Shown here: positions 47,620 through 61,243 of the stretch, piece after piece
Position numbering within the stretch: position 1 is the stretch's first letter
How the letters are laid out: the number at the start of each line of letters is the position of its first letter
Assembly (NCBI GenBank): GCA_913058345.1
Contig: CAJXQR010000002.1
Location: forward strand, 310,001 to 374,000
Reading direction: 5' to 3'
Source of the DNA: an uncultured Gammaproteobacteria bacterium
GTDB lineage: Bacteria > Pseudomonadota > Gammaproteobacteria > Pseudomonadales > Porticoccaceae
Length of the DNA stretch: 64,000 nt
Program-made: the position numbers and the translations under genes
The notes under the pieces: model-generated
What the model was told of the DNA's origin: nothing
Database searches by the model: none
What the model saw: only the letters and a program-made list of their open reading frames with translations

Positions 47620-48987
47620 ATGTTTGTTAATAGTAGCGATGTCATTGCAGCACTTATTACCCCACCCGGACGCGGTGGAGTTGGTATTGTCCGTTTATCC
47701 GGAAATAATCTAGAGCCCTTCTTCAAAGGGCTACTCGGCTTCACACCAAGCCCCCGTTTCGCCCATTATCAGCCTTTTTTTGCAGCTGATGGAAAGCCAA
47801 TAGACCGGGGAATTACCCTCTACTTTCCGGCTCCAGATTCTTACAGTGGTGAGCATGTACTCGAGCTTCAGGGTCACGGTGGCCCGGTTGTTATGGACTG
47901 CCTATTGCGTCGCGCTATAGAACTTGGTGCCCGCCAGGCTCGTCCCGGTGAGTTTTCTGAACGCGCATTCCTCAACGGGAAAATGGATTTGACACAGGTG
48001 GAAGCCGTAGCGGACCTAATTAATGCAAGCAGTGAACAAGCTGCTCGCGGTGCGATTAACACCTTGCAGGGCCAGTTTTCACAGCAGGTCAGCCAACTTC
48101 TAGAACACCTTATCTATCTTCGTGTTTACGTAGAGGCAGCAATAGACTTCCCTGAAGAGGAGATTGACTTCCTCTCTGACGGTAAGGTCGAATCAGACCT
48201 GAGAAACCTTAGCGATCAGTTGAACGCTCTGCTAGCAGGTGTTACCCAGGGCGCTTTGTTAAGTGAAGGAATATCGGTGGTTATTGCCGGTAAACCGAAT
48301 GCGGGTAAGTCCAGTTTATTGAACGCGCTATCGGGATTGGACACTGCTATTGTTACTGATGTGCCAGGAACTACCCGTGATATATTACGTGCGCAAATAA
48401 GTATTGACGGCATGCCTTTACACATTATTGATACTGCAGGATTGCGTGCTACGCAAGATGTGGTTGAGCGTAAAGGAATTGAGCGAGCAGAAGATGAAAT
48501 CAAACGGGCTGACCAAGTTCTCTTTTTAATAGACGCCTCTAAGCCATTTGATCTAGCTGACACTGCTATTTTCCCCAAGCTTGAAATGGATATTGGTCGT
48601 TTAGAAAATTTCACGTTTGTTTTGAACAAAATAGATGCTCCGGGTTACGTGGCTTCCCAGGCTCGGCAGACTAAACATCCCGTCATTGAAATTTCAGCAA
48701 TGACGGGTTCGGGTTTAGATGAACTTAAGCAGCACCTTAAAAGATGCGCTGGTTACGTTAATGCAGGGGAAGGCCTTTTCTCTGCGCGTCGACGACACAT
48801 CAACGCCTTGACTCAAACACAATATAATATTGGTCTGGCTTTGCAGCAGCTTTTGACAGGAGGGGCGGGGGAACTGGTTGCAGAAGATTTAAAACACGCT
48901 CAGCAAGAGCTTGGAAGTATTACTGGCGATTTTACGAATGAAGATTTACTTGGTGAAATTTTTTCTGGCTTTTGTATTGGCAAATAA
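47620..48987 (+). CDS. mnmE: tRNA modification GTPase MnmE
   Basis: Partner of MnmG in wobble-uridine modification (455 aa). The N-terminal folate-binding domain (about 1-120) has GRGGVGIVRLSG; an alpha-helical domain follows, with an inserted G domain. The P-loop is GKPNAGKSSLLNAL at about 224-237, then DVPGTTRDI and DTAGLR. It ends with the invariant FCIGK. Last gene of the rpmH block. Confidence 0.97.
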   Translation: MFVNSSDVIAALITPPGRGGVGIVRLSGNNLEPFFKGLLGFTPSPRFAHYQPFFAADGKPIDRGITLYFPAPDSYSGEHVLELQGHGGPVVMDCLLRRAIELGARQARPGEFSERAFLNGKMDLTQVEAVADLINASSEQAARGAINTLQGQFSQQVSQLLEHLIYLRVYVEAAIDFPEEEIDFLSDGKVESDLRNLSDQLNALLAGVTQGALLSEGISVVIAGKPNAGKSSLLNALSGLDTAIVTDVPGTTRDILRAQISIDGMPLHIIDTAGLRATQDVVERKGIERAEDEIKRADQVLFLIDASKPFDLADTAIFPKLEMDIGRLENFTFVLNKIDAPGYVASQARQTKHPVIEISAMTGSGLDELKQHLKRCAGYVNAGEGLFSARRRHINALTQTQYNIGLALQQLLTGGAGELVAEDLKHAQQELGSITGDFTNEDLLGEIFSGFCIGK

Positions 48988-49071
48988 ACGGCTTTGATAC
49001 TCTTAGTATAGAGAATACAGTTACTTGCACAATTGCTGGAGTTAACGAGATACTAAGAGAGTGTTCACAGT

Positions 49072-49080
49072 TTATCCACA
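49072..49080 (+). promoter_or_regulatory. DnaA box
   Basis: Perfect TTATCCACA, 237 bp upstream of the dnaA start. Confidence 0.7.
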
Positions 49081-49206
49081 GGATGTGTGTTGTTTTATCG
49101 CTTCATGACGCGCCGCTGTTTGTTTTTACCCTGGGGAAAAACTTTATAAGCTATTGATTTTTAATGGTTATTTAATTTGTTAGAGTCACAAAAAATCTCT
49201 AAAATA

Positions 49207-49215
49207 TGTGGATAA
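49207..49215 (-). promoter_or_regulatory. DnaA box (reverse)
   Basis: Perfect TGTGGATAA, the complement of TTATCCACA, at the end of an A+T-rich stretch, 102 bp before the dnaA start. Confidence 0.7.
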
Positions 49216-49316
49216 CTTAAGTCGTAACTCTTAGACTAGCTGACCTTTAAGAATAATAATCTTTTAGCGTAAACAGACGTTAGCAATGTGCTAATCCTAA
49301 CTTATGGAGAAATGGC

Positions 49317-50804
49317 TTGGCTGAGGTAATTTGGCAGCACTGTTTGGGGCACCTGCAAGCAGAGTTACCCGCACAGCAATTCAATACTTGGATTAAGCCT
49401 TTGCAATTTGACAGTGTCTCAGCTGATCAAACAGTGCGCCTGATAGCACCTAACCGGTTTGTAAAAGATTGGGTCGTTGATAAGTTTCTCGACCGTATCT
49501 GTGAACTCGCCTCTGAGGCGGGTAATGAGAAAATACCTGTCGAAGTAGGGGTTAACTCAATTTCACCTGGTTTCGCACAACAACCCCCGGTAATTAACCA
49601 ACCAGCTCCTGCTGACACAGGGCTTCCTTCGGTTGGTTCTTCGGTGTTACCTGTGGACATATCGCGAGCACAACAAGCGTCAGGTCAAGAAAAAGGTTCA
49701 ACATCTGCTACCAAACAACAAGATACGAACGTTCGTTTATCCTCCTCAGTGCCAAAAGAACGAGAGAGCAAAGTTATTACCCACCCCGATAGCCTAAATA
49801 GTGATTTTCGTTTTGGGAATTTTATCGAAGGTAAATCAAATCAGCTTGCTCTGGCAGCGGCCCGGCAAATTGCAGAAAATCCAGGTGGGTCTTATAACCC
49901 CTTATTTATTTATGGTGGTGTAGGATTAGGTAAAACGCATCTTATGCACGCGGTGGGCAATGCGCTAAAAGCCGGAAAACCTGATGCCAAGATTGTGTAT
50001 CTGCACTCCGAGCGTTTTGTTGCAGACATGGTCAAGGCGTTACAACTCAATGCTATTAACGATTTTAAGCGCTTTTACCGCTCTGTCGATGCCTTGTTGA
50101 TTGATGATATTCAATTTTTTGCAGGAAAGGAGCGTTCGCAGGAAGAGTTTTTCCACACCTTTAATGCCTTACTAGAAGGCGATCACCAAATGATCCTGAC
50201 CTGCGATCGTTACCCCAAGGAAATTGATGGGCTAGAGGAAAGGTTAAAATCGCGGTTTGGCTGGGGATTAACAGTGGCTGTTGAACCTCCGGAGCTTGAG
50301 ACCCGAGTCGCGATTCTCATTGAAAAGGCTCAGAGTTTACAGGTTGATTTACCTCATGACGCCGCCTTTTTCATTGCCCAGCGGATCAGTTCGAATGTGA
50401 GGGAGCTAGAGGGGGCGCTAAAACGAGTGATAGCAAGTGCTCACTTCACGGGGAAATCTATAGATGTGCCGATGGTCAGGGACTCTTTGAAAGACTTGCT
50501 GGCTTTGCAGGATCGTTTGGTGAGTATCGATAATATTCAGCGGACAGTAGCTGAGCATTACAAGATTAAGATGTCCGATATGCTGTCAAAACGTCGCACT
50601 CGGTCTGTCGCCAGGCCTCGTCAGGTTGCGATGTCTATGGCAAAGAAACTGACGAATCACAGTTTACCCGAGATAGGTGAGGCTTTTGGTGGTCGGGACC
50701 ACACGACCGTCCTGCATGCCTGCCGTAAAGTGAAAGAACTGCAGGATAGTAGTACAGAAATGCGAGAAGATATAAAATTATTAACACGATTATTAACCAG
50801 TTAA
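49317..50804 (+). CDS. dnaA: Chromosomal replication initiator protein DnaA
   Basis: Initiates replication by binding DnaA boxes and melting the origin (495 aa). Domain I (about 1-80) starts [21 protein letters not shown] long Ser/Gln/Pro-rich linker follows (about 85-155). The AAA+ domain has Walker [13 protein letters not shown] at about 198-209 and Walker [13 protein letters not shown], and the DNA-binding domain has [14 protein letters not shown]. The start is TTG with GGAGA seven bases upstream; the nearby ATG is out of frame. Confidence 0.97.
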   Translation: MAEVIWQHCLGHLQAELPAQQFNTWIKPLQFDSVSADQTVRLIAPNRFVKDWVVDKFLDRICELASEAGNEKIPVEVGVNSISPGFAQQPPVINQPAPADTGLPSVGSSVLPVDISRAQQASGQEKGSTSATKQQDTNVRLSSSVPKERESKVITHPDSLNSDFRFGNFIEGKSNQLALAAARQIAENPGGSYNPLFIYGGVGLGKTHLMHAVGNALKAGKPDAKIVYLHSERFVADMVKALQLNAINDFKRFYRSVDALLIDDIQFFAGKERSQEEFFHTFNALLEGDHQMILTCDRYPKEIDGLEERLKSRFGWGLTVAVEPPELETRVAILIEKAQSLQVDLPHDAAFFIAQRISSNVRELEGALKRVIASAHFTGKSIDVPMVRDSLKDLLALQDRLVSIDNIQRTVAEHYKIKMSDMLSKRRTRSVARPRQVAMSMAKKLTNHSLPEIGEAFGGRDHTTVLHACRKVKELQDSSTEMREDIKLLTRLLTS

Positions 50805-50846
50805 TTTACAGCCATCACATTACTATTGTTTTATAGAGAGTGAAGT

Positions 50847-51959
50847 ATGAAGTTCAGTGTCAGTAAAGAAACACTCATTAAGCAGTTGCAAATGGTTGTT
50901 GGTGTTGTCGAGCGAAGACAAACACTGCCAATACTTGCTAATGTCTTAATTCAGCTAAAAAATGGTGAACTGACATTAACAGGTACAGACCTTGAAGTTG
51001 AAATTGTCAGTAAAGCAGCATCTGAGATGGGTGCTGACGCGAGTGGGGATATTACGGTTCCCGCACGTAAGCTACTCGATATATGCCGTTCTTTACCTGA
51101 CGATGTTGATATTAAATTCAGCACGAATGACAAAGGGCGTGTGGTGATTACGAGTGGACGCAGTCGTTTTACCTTATCCACATTACCGGCAGAAGAGTTT
51201 CCAAACGTAGAAGATGGTGCCGAAACCTATGAGTTCACTTTGCCAGCGAAAAACCTCAAACACCTTATAGATAGCACATCTTTTGCGATGGCTCACCAGG
51301 ATGTGCGTTACTACCTCAATGGTATGTTGTGGGAAGTGAGCGGTTCTACCTTAAATGGTGTCGCAACAGACGGTCATCGTTTAGCTATTAGTTCGATTCT
51401 TCTACAAGGTGAAACTACAGATCGCACTATTCAAGTGATACTCCCGCGTAAGGGTGTTGTTGAATTATCGCGTCTGATGGTTGATGAAGGTGATATTACA
51501 ATATCTCTTGGTGATTCCCACTTGCGTGTTCGTGGATCCGACTTCCACTTTACATCCAAGTTGGTTGATGGTGCGTACCCCGATTACGATCGGGTATTGC
51601 CTAAAGGGGGCACCCTAGAAGTTTGCGGTGACCGCGAAGGTCTCCGTCAGGCTTTTAATCGCGCAGCAATTTTGTCGAACGAAAAGTACAGGGGTGTTCG
51701 CCTCCTGCTCAGTGATAATTTGCTTAACATCGTAGCTAATAATCCTGAGCAAGAAGAAGCTCAGGAGGAAGTGCCAGTCGACTATACCGGTGTAGACCTA
51801 GAGGTCGGCTTTAACGTTAATTACATACTCGATGTGTTGAATACACTATCGAGTGAGAAGGTTGTTTTTATCCTTTCAGATGCTAATAGTAGCGCACTCA
51901 TTCAAGATCCAGAAGATCAAGAAGGCTCAGCTTACGTCATTATGCCCATGCGTTTGTAA
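50847..51959 (+). CDS. dnaN: DNA polymerase III beta sliding clamp
   Basis: Ring-shaped processivity clamp (370 aa) of three repeated domains. Landmarks are MKFSVSKETLIKQLQMVVGVVERRQTLPILANVL, NGVATDGHRLA and the C-terminal ALIQDPEDQEGSAYVIMPMRL. It lies 42 bp after dnaA. Confidence 0.97.
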   Translation: MKFSVSKETLIKQLQMVVGVVERRQTLPILANVLIQLKNGELTLTGTDLEVEIVSKAASEMGADASGDITVPARKLLDICRSLPDDVDIKFSTNDKGRVVITSGRSRFTLSTLPAEEFPNVEDGAETYEFTLPAKNLKHLIDSTSFAMAHQDVRYYLNGMLWEVSGSTLNGVATDGHRLAISSILLQGETTDRTIQVILPRKGVVELSRLMVDEGDITISLGDSHLRVRGSDFHFTSKLVDGAYPDYDRVLPKGGTLEVCGDREGLRQAFNRAAILSNEKYRGVRLLLSDNLLNIVANNPEQEEAQEEVPVDYTGVDLEVGFNVNYILDVLNTLSSEKVVFILSDANSSALIQDPEDQEGSAYVIMPMRL

Positions 51960-51975
51960 GCTTTAGCGCTACTTT

Positions 51976-55517
<3,542 letters not shown>

Positions 55518-55528
55518 ACCTATAAGGG

Positions 55529-55553
55529 AAAGTGAGTGCTCGCTCACTTTTAT
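55529..55553 (+). terminator. Rho-independent terminator after gyrB
   Basis: AAAGTGAG (55529-55536) and CTCACTTT (55543-55550) form a perfect 8-bp stem with a TGCTCG loop, followed by TTAT to give a short T-rich tail. It lies 12 bp after the gyrB stop. Confidence 0.8.
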
Positions 55554-55705
55554 CAAATAGTAGAATAGTGTCGAAAGATCAGTCTTTATTGCGTCGTGCT
55601 GAAAGCGTTTGCAGTAAAGGCTGTTCTATTGGGGGCTGAAAGCCAGCAGTATTGATTGTGCACTGGCCGCCCCTTTTATAGAAGCCTTAAACGGACGCGC
55701 ACTAA

Positions 55706-56419
55706 CTATAGCGCTTCTACTGTGGACTCTATCCAGTGTTTAACCTCATCGGTCAATTCTTTATTCTTGCGTCCTGTGCTTTCAATGGGCTTACCGATAA
55801 CGACATGAATGGTGCCGGGCGTTTTTACAAAACGGTGAGCAGGCCAACAACTGCCCGCATTATGGGCAATAGGTAAAACAGTTGCTCCGGTATTGATGGC
55901 CAGAGATGCACCACTGCGTGAGTAATTACCGACTTCTCCGTAATCGATTCGTGTGCCTTCGGGGAAAATCAAAATATTATTCCCTTCCTCAAGACGTTGC
56001 TTACCCTGGTTAAGTACTTCACGCAGTGCTTGCTTAGGGTTAGAGCGGTCGATGGCAATGGGTCGAGTCATTGCCAGACCCCAACCAAAAAAAGGCACCC
56101 TTAACAGCTCCTTTTTCAAAATTGTACTCACTGGGCGCAGTGCTCTTTGCAGAAAAAAAGTTTCCCAGCCGGACTGGTGCTTGCTTAGAGCAACAAAGGG
56201 TTGGCTGGGGATATTGTCGATACCCTCGACATGAACCTTAATACCGCAGGTGAGTTTTAACCACCAGAGGACAATAGCATTGGCGGTAGTAATGAACGTC
56301 TGCCTGGGGCGATAGGGAATGAGTAATCCGACGGTACAACTGAGCACTGAGAAGATAATGATAGTTGGCACGTAACCACAGTAAAAAACAATGGAGCGTA
56401 GTGTATAAACAAAGTGCAA
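55706..56419 (-). CDS. plsC: 1-acyl-sn-glycerol-3-phosphate acyltransferase (PlsC family)
   Basis: Acylates lysophosphatidic acid to phosphatidic acid at the inner membrane (237 aa). Two N-terminal hydrophobic segments are followed by motif I as KHQSGWE, an HX4E variant of the usual HX4D; then PIAIDR and FPEGTR. The TTG start at 56419 has AAGGA upstream and lies 4 bp after the gmhB stop. A longer open frame from 56527 would overlap gmhB by about 100 bp and is rejected. It follows gmhB-glyS-glyQ, as in Pseudomonas. Confidence 0.88.
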   Translation of the reverse strand: MHFVYTLRSIVFYCGYVPTIIIFSVLSCTVGLLIPYRPRQTFITTANAIVLWWLKLTCGIKVHVEGIDNIPSQPFVALSKHQSGWETFFLQRALRPVSTILKKELLRVPFFGWGLAMTRPIAIDRSNPKQALREVLNQGKQRLEEGNNILIFPEGTRIDYGEVGNYSRSGASLAINTGATVLPIAHNAGSCWPAHRFVKTPGTIHVVIGKPIESTGRKNKELTDEVKHWIESTVEAL

Positions 56420-56423
56420 AACA

Positions 56424-56981
56424 TTAATTCCTTTTATCGAGAAAATGATCAACGGCACTGGCGAGGTCATTGTGAACCAGGGCATTGCGAACTTGCTCGT
56501 TAGCGTCAGTGGGTAGCAGGCTCTCATAATGAGAGCCCTTGCCAGTACGTAACAGAATTGGCTGACACTGGCGTTTAACCCCTGCTTGTAAGTCTTTCAA
56601 GCTATCGCCAATAAACGCAACACCAACTAGCGAGGTGCCAAAGTCCTGTGCAATGGCATCGAGCAAGCCTGGTGCTGGCTTGCGACAAGAGCAACCTGCT
56701 GATGGTAAGTGAGGGCAGTAATAAATACCGGCGATATGACCACCGGCAGCCTCTACTTGCCTGCGCATTTTGTCGTGTATGGCTTCAAGATCGTCCAGAT
56801 CAAAAAGACCACGAGCCAATCCCGACTGATTGGTCGCTACCACGACACTGTAACCCTCATTACATAGTCGGGCGATAGCGTCAATGCTGCCGGGTATGGG
56901 GTGCCACTCTTCCGCAGACTTTATATAAGCATCAGAGTCCTGATTGATGACACCATCGCGGTCGAGAATGATCAGCTTCAT
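56424..56981 (-). CDS. gmhB: D-glycero-beta-D-manno-heptose 1,7-bisphosphate 7-phosphatase
   Basis: HAD-family phosphatase (185 aa) for ADP-heptose synthesis in LPS core assembly. It starts MKLIILDRDGVINQDS with the nucleophile Asp pair; CPHLPSAGCSCRKPAPGLL is the zinc-binding loop typical of GmhB, and FIGDSLKDLQAG is motif III. The ATG at 56981 fits the family; a GTG four codons earlier is also possible. It lies between glyS and plsC. Confidence 0.93.
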   Translation of the reverse strand: MKLIILDRDGVINQDSDAYIKSAEEWHPIPGSIDAIARLCNEGYSVVVATNQSGLARGLFDLDDLEAIHDKMRRQVEAAGGHIAGIYYCPHLPSAGCSCRKPAPGLLDAIAQDFGTSLVGVAFIGDSLKDLQAGVKRQCQPILLRTGKGSHYESLLPTDANEQVRNALVHNDLASAVDHFLDKRN

Positions 56982-56997
56982 CGTTAAAGGCACTCAT

Positions 56998-59073
56998 TCA
57001 TTGAGTGCTGGCGAGTAATGAAACATCAGCGACCTCAAGAAACAATTCGCGCAATTGCGACAATATTGCCAGTCGGTTTTGCCGCAGGGCCATGTCATCA
57101 GCCATCACCATTACCTGGTCAAAAAATGCGTCGACGGGCTCTTGTAGTTGGGCCAAGTGCTGCAAAATTTGGTGATAATCTTTTTCGGCAATCAAGGGCT
57201 GTAAAGTATCACTAAGCGTTGCTAGTTGTTCGGCCAGAGCTTTCTCTGCACTTTCCTGGAGTAGCCCTGGGTCGACATTAGCTGTAATCCCAGAATCTTG
57301 TTTGCTAAGAATATTTGATACTCGTTTATTGGCGCTGGCCAGGTTGCGCGCTTCCGGCAATTGGCTAAAGTCGTTGACGGCTTGCACACGGCGATGGATG
57401 TCCAGTGGTCGAGTGGGCGACTTAGCCATTACCGCTAAAAACACTTCGGGACGAATTTTATCTTCTTCATACCACGACCTGAAACGCTCTAGCATGTAAG
57501 TGAGTACTTGCTTTGAGGTTTCTTCGGCCGACAGGCTTAAGTTGGTATGCAAGCTTAAGGCTTTCCTCAAAGCCAATTCTAGATCGAGGTCAATTTGTTG
57601 TTCGACCAGTGTTCGCAAGACAGCCAGACTAGCGCGGCGCAGTGCGAAGGGGTCTTTAGAGCCAGTCGGCGGCTGCTTTATGCCAAAAATACCCACCAGT
57701 GTATCGAGCCGGTCTGCAACGGCGAGAGTCGCACCAACACTTGAGTTGGCAACGCGGTCGCCGGCGAAGCGCGGTAAATATTGCTCGAAAAGTGCTACGG
57801 CAACGGCGTCATCTTCACCATCGTGTTGAGCATAGTAACGTCCCATGGTGCCCTGCAAATCGGCAAACTCTTGCACCATTTCTGTCACCAAATCAGTTTT
57901 GCTTAATATTGCAGCGCGTTTGGCGAGTTCTGGTTCTGCTCCAATGGTAGGCGCTAAATAGTCTGCCAGAGCGGCAACCCGTTGTGACTTGTCGTAAATG
58001 GAGCCAAGTTTTTCCTGGAAGACCACGTTTTTGAGGATTTCACAACGTTGTTCGAGAGTGGTGTTCTGATCGGTTTGGTAGAAAAAAGCGGCGTCAGATA
58101 AACGAGGGCGTATCACTTTTTCGTTTCCAGCGATGACCTTGGTAGCATCTCGACTATCAATATTAGCAACAGTTATAAATCGTGGCAGGAGCTGGCCAGC
58201 ATCATCGACCACATGAAAGTACTTTTGATGTTCTTTCATGGATGAAATGAGGGCTTCGGCGGGCACCTTCAAAAAATGTTCGTCGAAACGACCCATCAGC
58301 GGTACGGGCCATTCGTTCAGTGCAGTGACTTCATCGAGCAAATCGTCATCAATAACCGCATTGCCACCGGCGTCCTGGGCTAGCGCCTTGACACCTTCTT
58401 CAATTAACGAGCGACGTTCGACAAAATCAGCGATAACAAAAGCCTGCCGCAAGGTTTTGGCGTAGTCTAAGGGTGTGGCAATACTGATTTCTGTGTTGCT
58501 ATGAAAACGATGCCCCCGCGAAGTGTGACTGCTTTGCAGTCCCATAATAGAACCGCGAACCACATTTTTTCCAAAGAGCATGACGACCCAATGAACCGGG
58601 CGTACAAATTCTATGCGCCTGGCACCCCAGCGCATTCGCCGAGCGATAGGCAGGTCTTTCAGTGCTTTGTTAACAATGTCTGGCAACAGTGCTTCGGTGG
58701 CAAGGCCCTTTTCAACACGACGAAAAACAAGGCGAAGTCCTTTATCGGTTTCGGTTTGCTCGAGTTTTGTTACAGTCACTCCGCAGCTTTTGGCAAAGCC
58801 AAGGGCGGGTGGCGTTGGTGCGCCGTCGCTATCAAAAGCGGCGGCAACAGCGGGGCCGAGCCGTTCGGTTTGGGTATCGGCCTGCTGCGAGTCGAGCCCC
58901 GAGACCAGAACTGCCAAACGACGTGGTGTGGCATAACCCTTAATAGCAGAGTGCTGTAATTTAACTTTATTGAGCTCAGCCTCGATGCCCAGGGTAAACG
59001 CAGACATTAATGTCTTTAGGGATTTGGGCGGCAGTTCTTCTGTGCCGATTTCGACGAGAAAGTCTTGTTTCAT
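56998..59073 (-). CDS. glyS: Glycine--tRNA ligase beta subunit
   Basis: Beta subunit of the bacterial alpha2beta2 glycyl-tRNA synthetase (691 aa). It starts [29 protein letters not shown]-type sequence is present as [19 protein letters not shown], and an anticodon-binding-like C-terminal domain ends the protein. It overlaps glyQ by 4 bp. Confidence 0.96.
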   Translation of the reverse strand: MKQDFLVEIGTEELPPKSLKTLMSAFTLGIEAELNKVKLQHSAIKGYATPRRLAVLVSGLDSQQADTQTERLGPAVAAAFDSDGAPTPPALGFAKSCGVTVTKLEQTETDKGLRLVFRRVEKGLATEALLPDIVNKALKDLPIARRMRWGARRIEFVRPVHWVVMLFGKNVVRGSIMGLQSSHTSRGHRFHSNTEISIATPLDYAKTLRQAFVIADFVERRSLIEEGVKALAQDAGGNAVIDDDLLDEVTALNEWPVPLMGRFDEHFLKVPAEALISSMKEHQKYFHVVDDAGQLLPRFITVANIDSRDATKVIAGNEKVIRPRLSDAAFFYQTDQNTTLEQRCEILKNVVFQEKLGSIYDKSQRVAALADYLAPTIGAEPELAKRAAILSKTDLVTEMVQEFADLQGTMGRYYAQHDGEDDAVAVALFEQYLPRFAGDRVANSSVGATLAVADRLDTLVGIFGIKQPPTGSKDPFALRRASLAVLRTLVEQQIDLDLELALRKALSLHTNLSLSAEETSKQVLTYMLERFRSWYEEDKIRPEVFLAVMAKSPTRPLDIHRRVQAVNDFSQLPEARNLASANKRVSNILSKQDSGITANVDPGLLQESAEKALAEQLATLSDTLQPLIAEKDYHQILQHLAQLQEPVDAFFDQVMVMADDMALRQNRLAILSQLRELFLEVADVSLLASTQ

Positions 59074-60023
59074 TTGTTTTTCTCCTCGGCCTGCTGAATC
59101 ACTTCGTGGGCCAAATCAGCGGGAGCCATGGGAAAGCCCAATGCCAACCGTGAAGCAAAATAGGTCTCTGCCACTGCTCTTGCCAGTGTGCGAATCCGTA
59201 AAATAAAACGTTGGCGTTCGGTCACCGAAACAGCGTGCCGAGCGTCCAGTAAGTTAAAAGCGTGGGAAGCTTTCATCACCATTTCGTAGGCTGGTAACGG
59301 CAGCTTTTGCTCTATTAACAACTGGCTTTCCTTCTCGTAGGTGTCAAAGCTGTTAAATAGAAATTCAGTATTGGCGTGGTCAAAGTTGTAGTGTGACATT
59401 TCCACTTCATTTTGATGGAACACATCGCCGTAGGTGACAACACTGCCATCAGGGCCTTTTGTCCAGACCAGGTCGTAGATACTATCGACGCTCTGCAAGT
59501 ACATGGCGATACGTTCAAGCCCATAGGTAATCTCACCACTCACTGGATAACACTCCAGTCCGCCAACCTGTTGAAAATACGTGAACTGGGTGACCTCCAT
59601 ACCATTGAGCCAAACTTCCCAGCCCAAACCCCAGGCACCAAGGGAAGGTGACTCCCAGTTGTCTTCAACAAAGCGAATATCGTGTACCGTTGAGTTGATC
59701 CCCAAAAAGGCCAGTGATTCTAAGTACAAATCCTGAATATTGCTGGGTGAAGGCTTTAGAATCACCTGAAACTGGTAATAATGTTGCAGCCGGTTTGGGT
59801 TATCGCCATAACGCCCATCGGTGGGGCGGCGGCAGGGTTGCACGTAGGCACTGTTCCAGTTTTCTGGGCCTATAGCACGCAGAAAGGTGGCCGGGTGAAA
59901 GGTGCCGGCACCTACTTCCATATCCAGTGGCTGTAAAATAACGCAGCCCTGTTTAGCCCAGTACTGTTGAAGAGCGAGAATTAAACCTTGAAATGTCGAT
60001 ACATCTGGTGCTGGCGTTGACAC
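59070..60023 (-). CDS. glyQ: Glycine--tRNA ligase alpha subunit
   Basis: Class II catalytic subunit (317 aa). Signatures are [41 protein letters not shown] and [27 protein letters not shown]. The start is GTG with GGAG upstream. A TATAAT lies on the minus strand at 60053-60058, about 30 bp upstream, without a convincing -35. Confidence 0.97.
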   Translation of the reverse strand: MSTPAPDVSTFQGLILALQQYWAKQGCVILQPLDMEVGAGTFHPATFLRAIGPENWNSAYVQPCRRPTDGRYGDNPNRLQHYYQFQVILKPSPSNIQDLYLESLAFLGINSTVHDIRFVEDNWESPSLGAWGLGWEVWLNGMEVTQFTYFQQVGGLECYPVSGEITYGLERIAMYLQSVDSIYDLVWTKGPDGSVVTYGDVFHQNEVEMSHYNFDHANTEFLFNSFDTYEKESQLLIEQKLPLPAYEMVMKASHAFNLLDARHAVSVTERQRFILRIRTLARAVAETYFASRLALGFPMAPADLAHEVIQQAEEKNK

Positions 60024-60151
60024 AGCGTTACTCCAATAAAAATAAGACCGCGATTATATCGTTTGACAAAAGTTGATACGATAAAAGCGCAGAAATAAAC
60101 AGCTAATTACTGTTTATCTTTGTCTTCCACAGTTGTTAACAAGGAATAACA

Positions 60152-61060
60152 ATGAAAAGACTAAAAAAAACACTCCGTGCCTGCTTGTTACCGCTGTTGA
60201 TCACTGCCACTGCCAGTGCCAATGCCAATGATCATTGGCACAGCGTAGAGGTGAAAGCCGTGCCGGTTAGTGATGGTATCTACATGTTGATGGGCGAAGG
60301 TGGCAATATCGGCGTTTCCATTGGCGAAGATGGCACCTTTGCCATCGACGACCAATATGCGCAAATGTCCACCAAAATAGCCGCAGCCATCCAACAGCTG
60401 TCGGGCGATTTACCCAAATTTCTCATCAACACCCATTGGCACGGTGACCATACTGGTGGCAACGCGCATTTTGGCGAGCAGGGCGCCATTATTGTGGCCC
60501 ACGAAAATGTGCGTGAGAGCCTAAAAGTCGAAAAATCGATCAAGCTCTTCAATATGCACAAACCACCCTCGCCCAAAGAAGCGCTGCCCGTTGTCACCTT
60601 CCAGAATGAAATGAGCCTCCACCTCAACGGCGATGATATCCGCCTGCTGCACGTAGCTAACGCTCACACTGATGGCGACGCCATTGTCCACTTTACCCAG
60701 GCCAACGTTATTCACGCCGGCGACACCTTTTTTAATGGCTTCTACCCTTTTATTGATGTCGACTCAGGAGGTGGCATTGCCGGAATGATCGCCGCTTGCA
60801 ACACTGTAATCGCACTGGCCAATGATCAAACCAAAATCATGCCCGGCCACGGCCCTCTGGCTAACAAGGCCGATTTAGTGGCCTTTAGGGATATGCTAGT
60901 CGTTGCTGAAAAAAATATTAGGGCCTTGATTATCGCCGGTAAAAACGAGGCAGACGTTGTTGCCGCCAAGCCACTGGCAGAACTCGATGAAGAGTGGGGT
61001 GATGGATTTATCCCCACTGATATGTGGGTGAAGATTGTTTATAGCGGAATGGTGAAGTAG
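60152..61060 (+). CDS. Secreted metallo-beta-lactamase-fold hydrolase
   Basis: A 302-aa MBL-fold protein with an N-terminal signal peptide (cleavage after TASANA, about 25). The metal-binding motif is H95-W-H97-G-D99-H100 in INTHWHGDHTGGN. Further ligands are in VANAHTDGDAIVHF and PGHGPL. It resembles periplasmic SoxH/quinoprotein-relay-type MBL proteins and subclass B3-like hydrolases; antibiotic hydrolysis is not implied. It is divergent from glyQ and is followed by the attC-like repeat at 61129. Confidence 0.85.
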   Translation: MKRLKKTLRACLLPLLITATASANANDHWHSVEVKAVPVSDGIYMLMGEGGNIGVSIGEDGTFAIDDQYAQMSTKIAAAIQQLSGDLPKFLINTHWHGDHTGGNAHFGEQGAIIVAHENVRESLKVEKSIKLFNMHKPPSPKEALPVVTFQNEMSLHLNGDDIRLLHVANAHTDGDAIVHFTQANVIHAGDTFFNGFYPFIDVDSGGGIAGMIAACNTVIALANDQTKIMPGHGPLANKADLVAFRDMLVVAEKNIRALIIAGKNEADVVAAKPLAELDEEWGDGFIPTDMWVKIVYSGMVK

Positions 61061-61128
61061 CTATTTCCTATTTTACGTGTATTAACCTCGTTCTATCTGC
61101 GAATACCTGCAGTACCTGTACTACCTTT

Positions 61129-61222
61129 GCCTAACAATTTACAGAAGGATTATGCCTCGGGGGAGGCGAGAAAAAACAGTTCCCTCATTTCGAGAAAACC
61201 CCTTAGCGACGACAGGTTAAGC
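61129..61222 (+). repeat. attC-like repeat before the TagO/VasI-like gene
   Basis: GCCTAAC (61129-61135) fits RYYYAAC and GTTAAGC (61216-61222) fits GTTRRRY; the two are complementary at six of seven bases. The length of 94 bp matches the site at 25885-25981 (97 bp). The right arm CTTAGCGACGACAGGTTA differs from CTTAGCTACGACACGTTA there at two positions, and both begin GCCTAACAA, so the two are homologous. The inner stem is weak (AAGG / CCTT plus a GCCTC / GAGGC hairpin at 61154-61167). Confidence 0.55.
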
Positions 61223-61243
61223 ACTAAAAGAAGAAACCAAAGT

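Larger units (their letters stand above)
48988..49316. other. oriC candidate between mnmE and dnaA
   Basis: A 329-bp gap with no gene. It holds a perfect forward DnaA box (49072-49080), a perfect reverse box (49207-49215), and an A+T-rich stretch between about 49140 and 49205, directly upstream of dnaA. This is compatible with oriC and with dnaA autoregulation. Compare the similar region at 44567-45115. Confidence 0.55.

Noticed and set aside
56420-56527. Longer N-terminus for the PlsC-family protein
   Set aside because: It overlaps the gmhB coding end and adds residues not seen in the family; the TTG at 56419 follows AAGGA.
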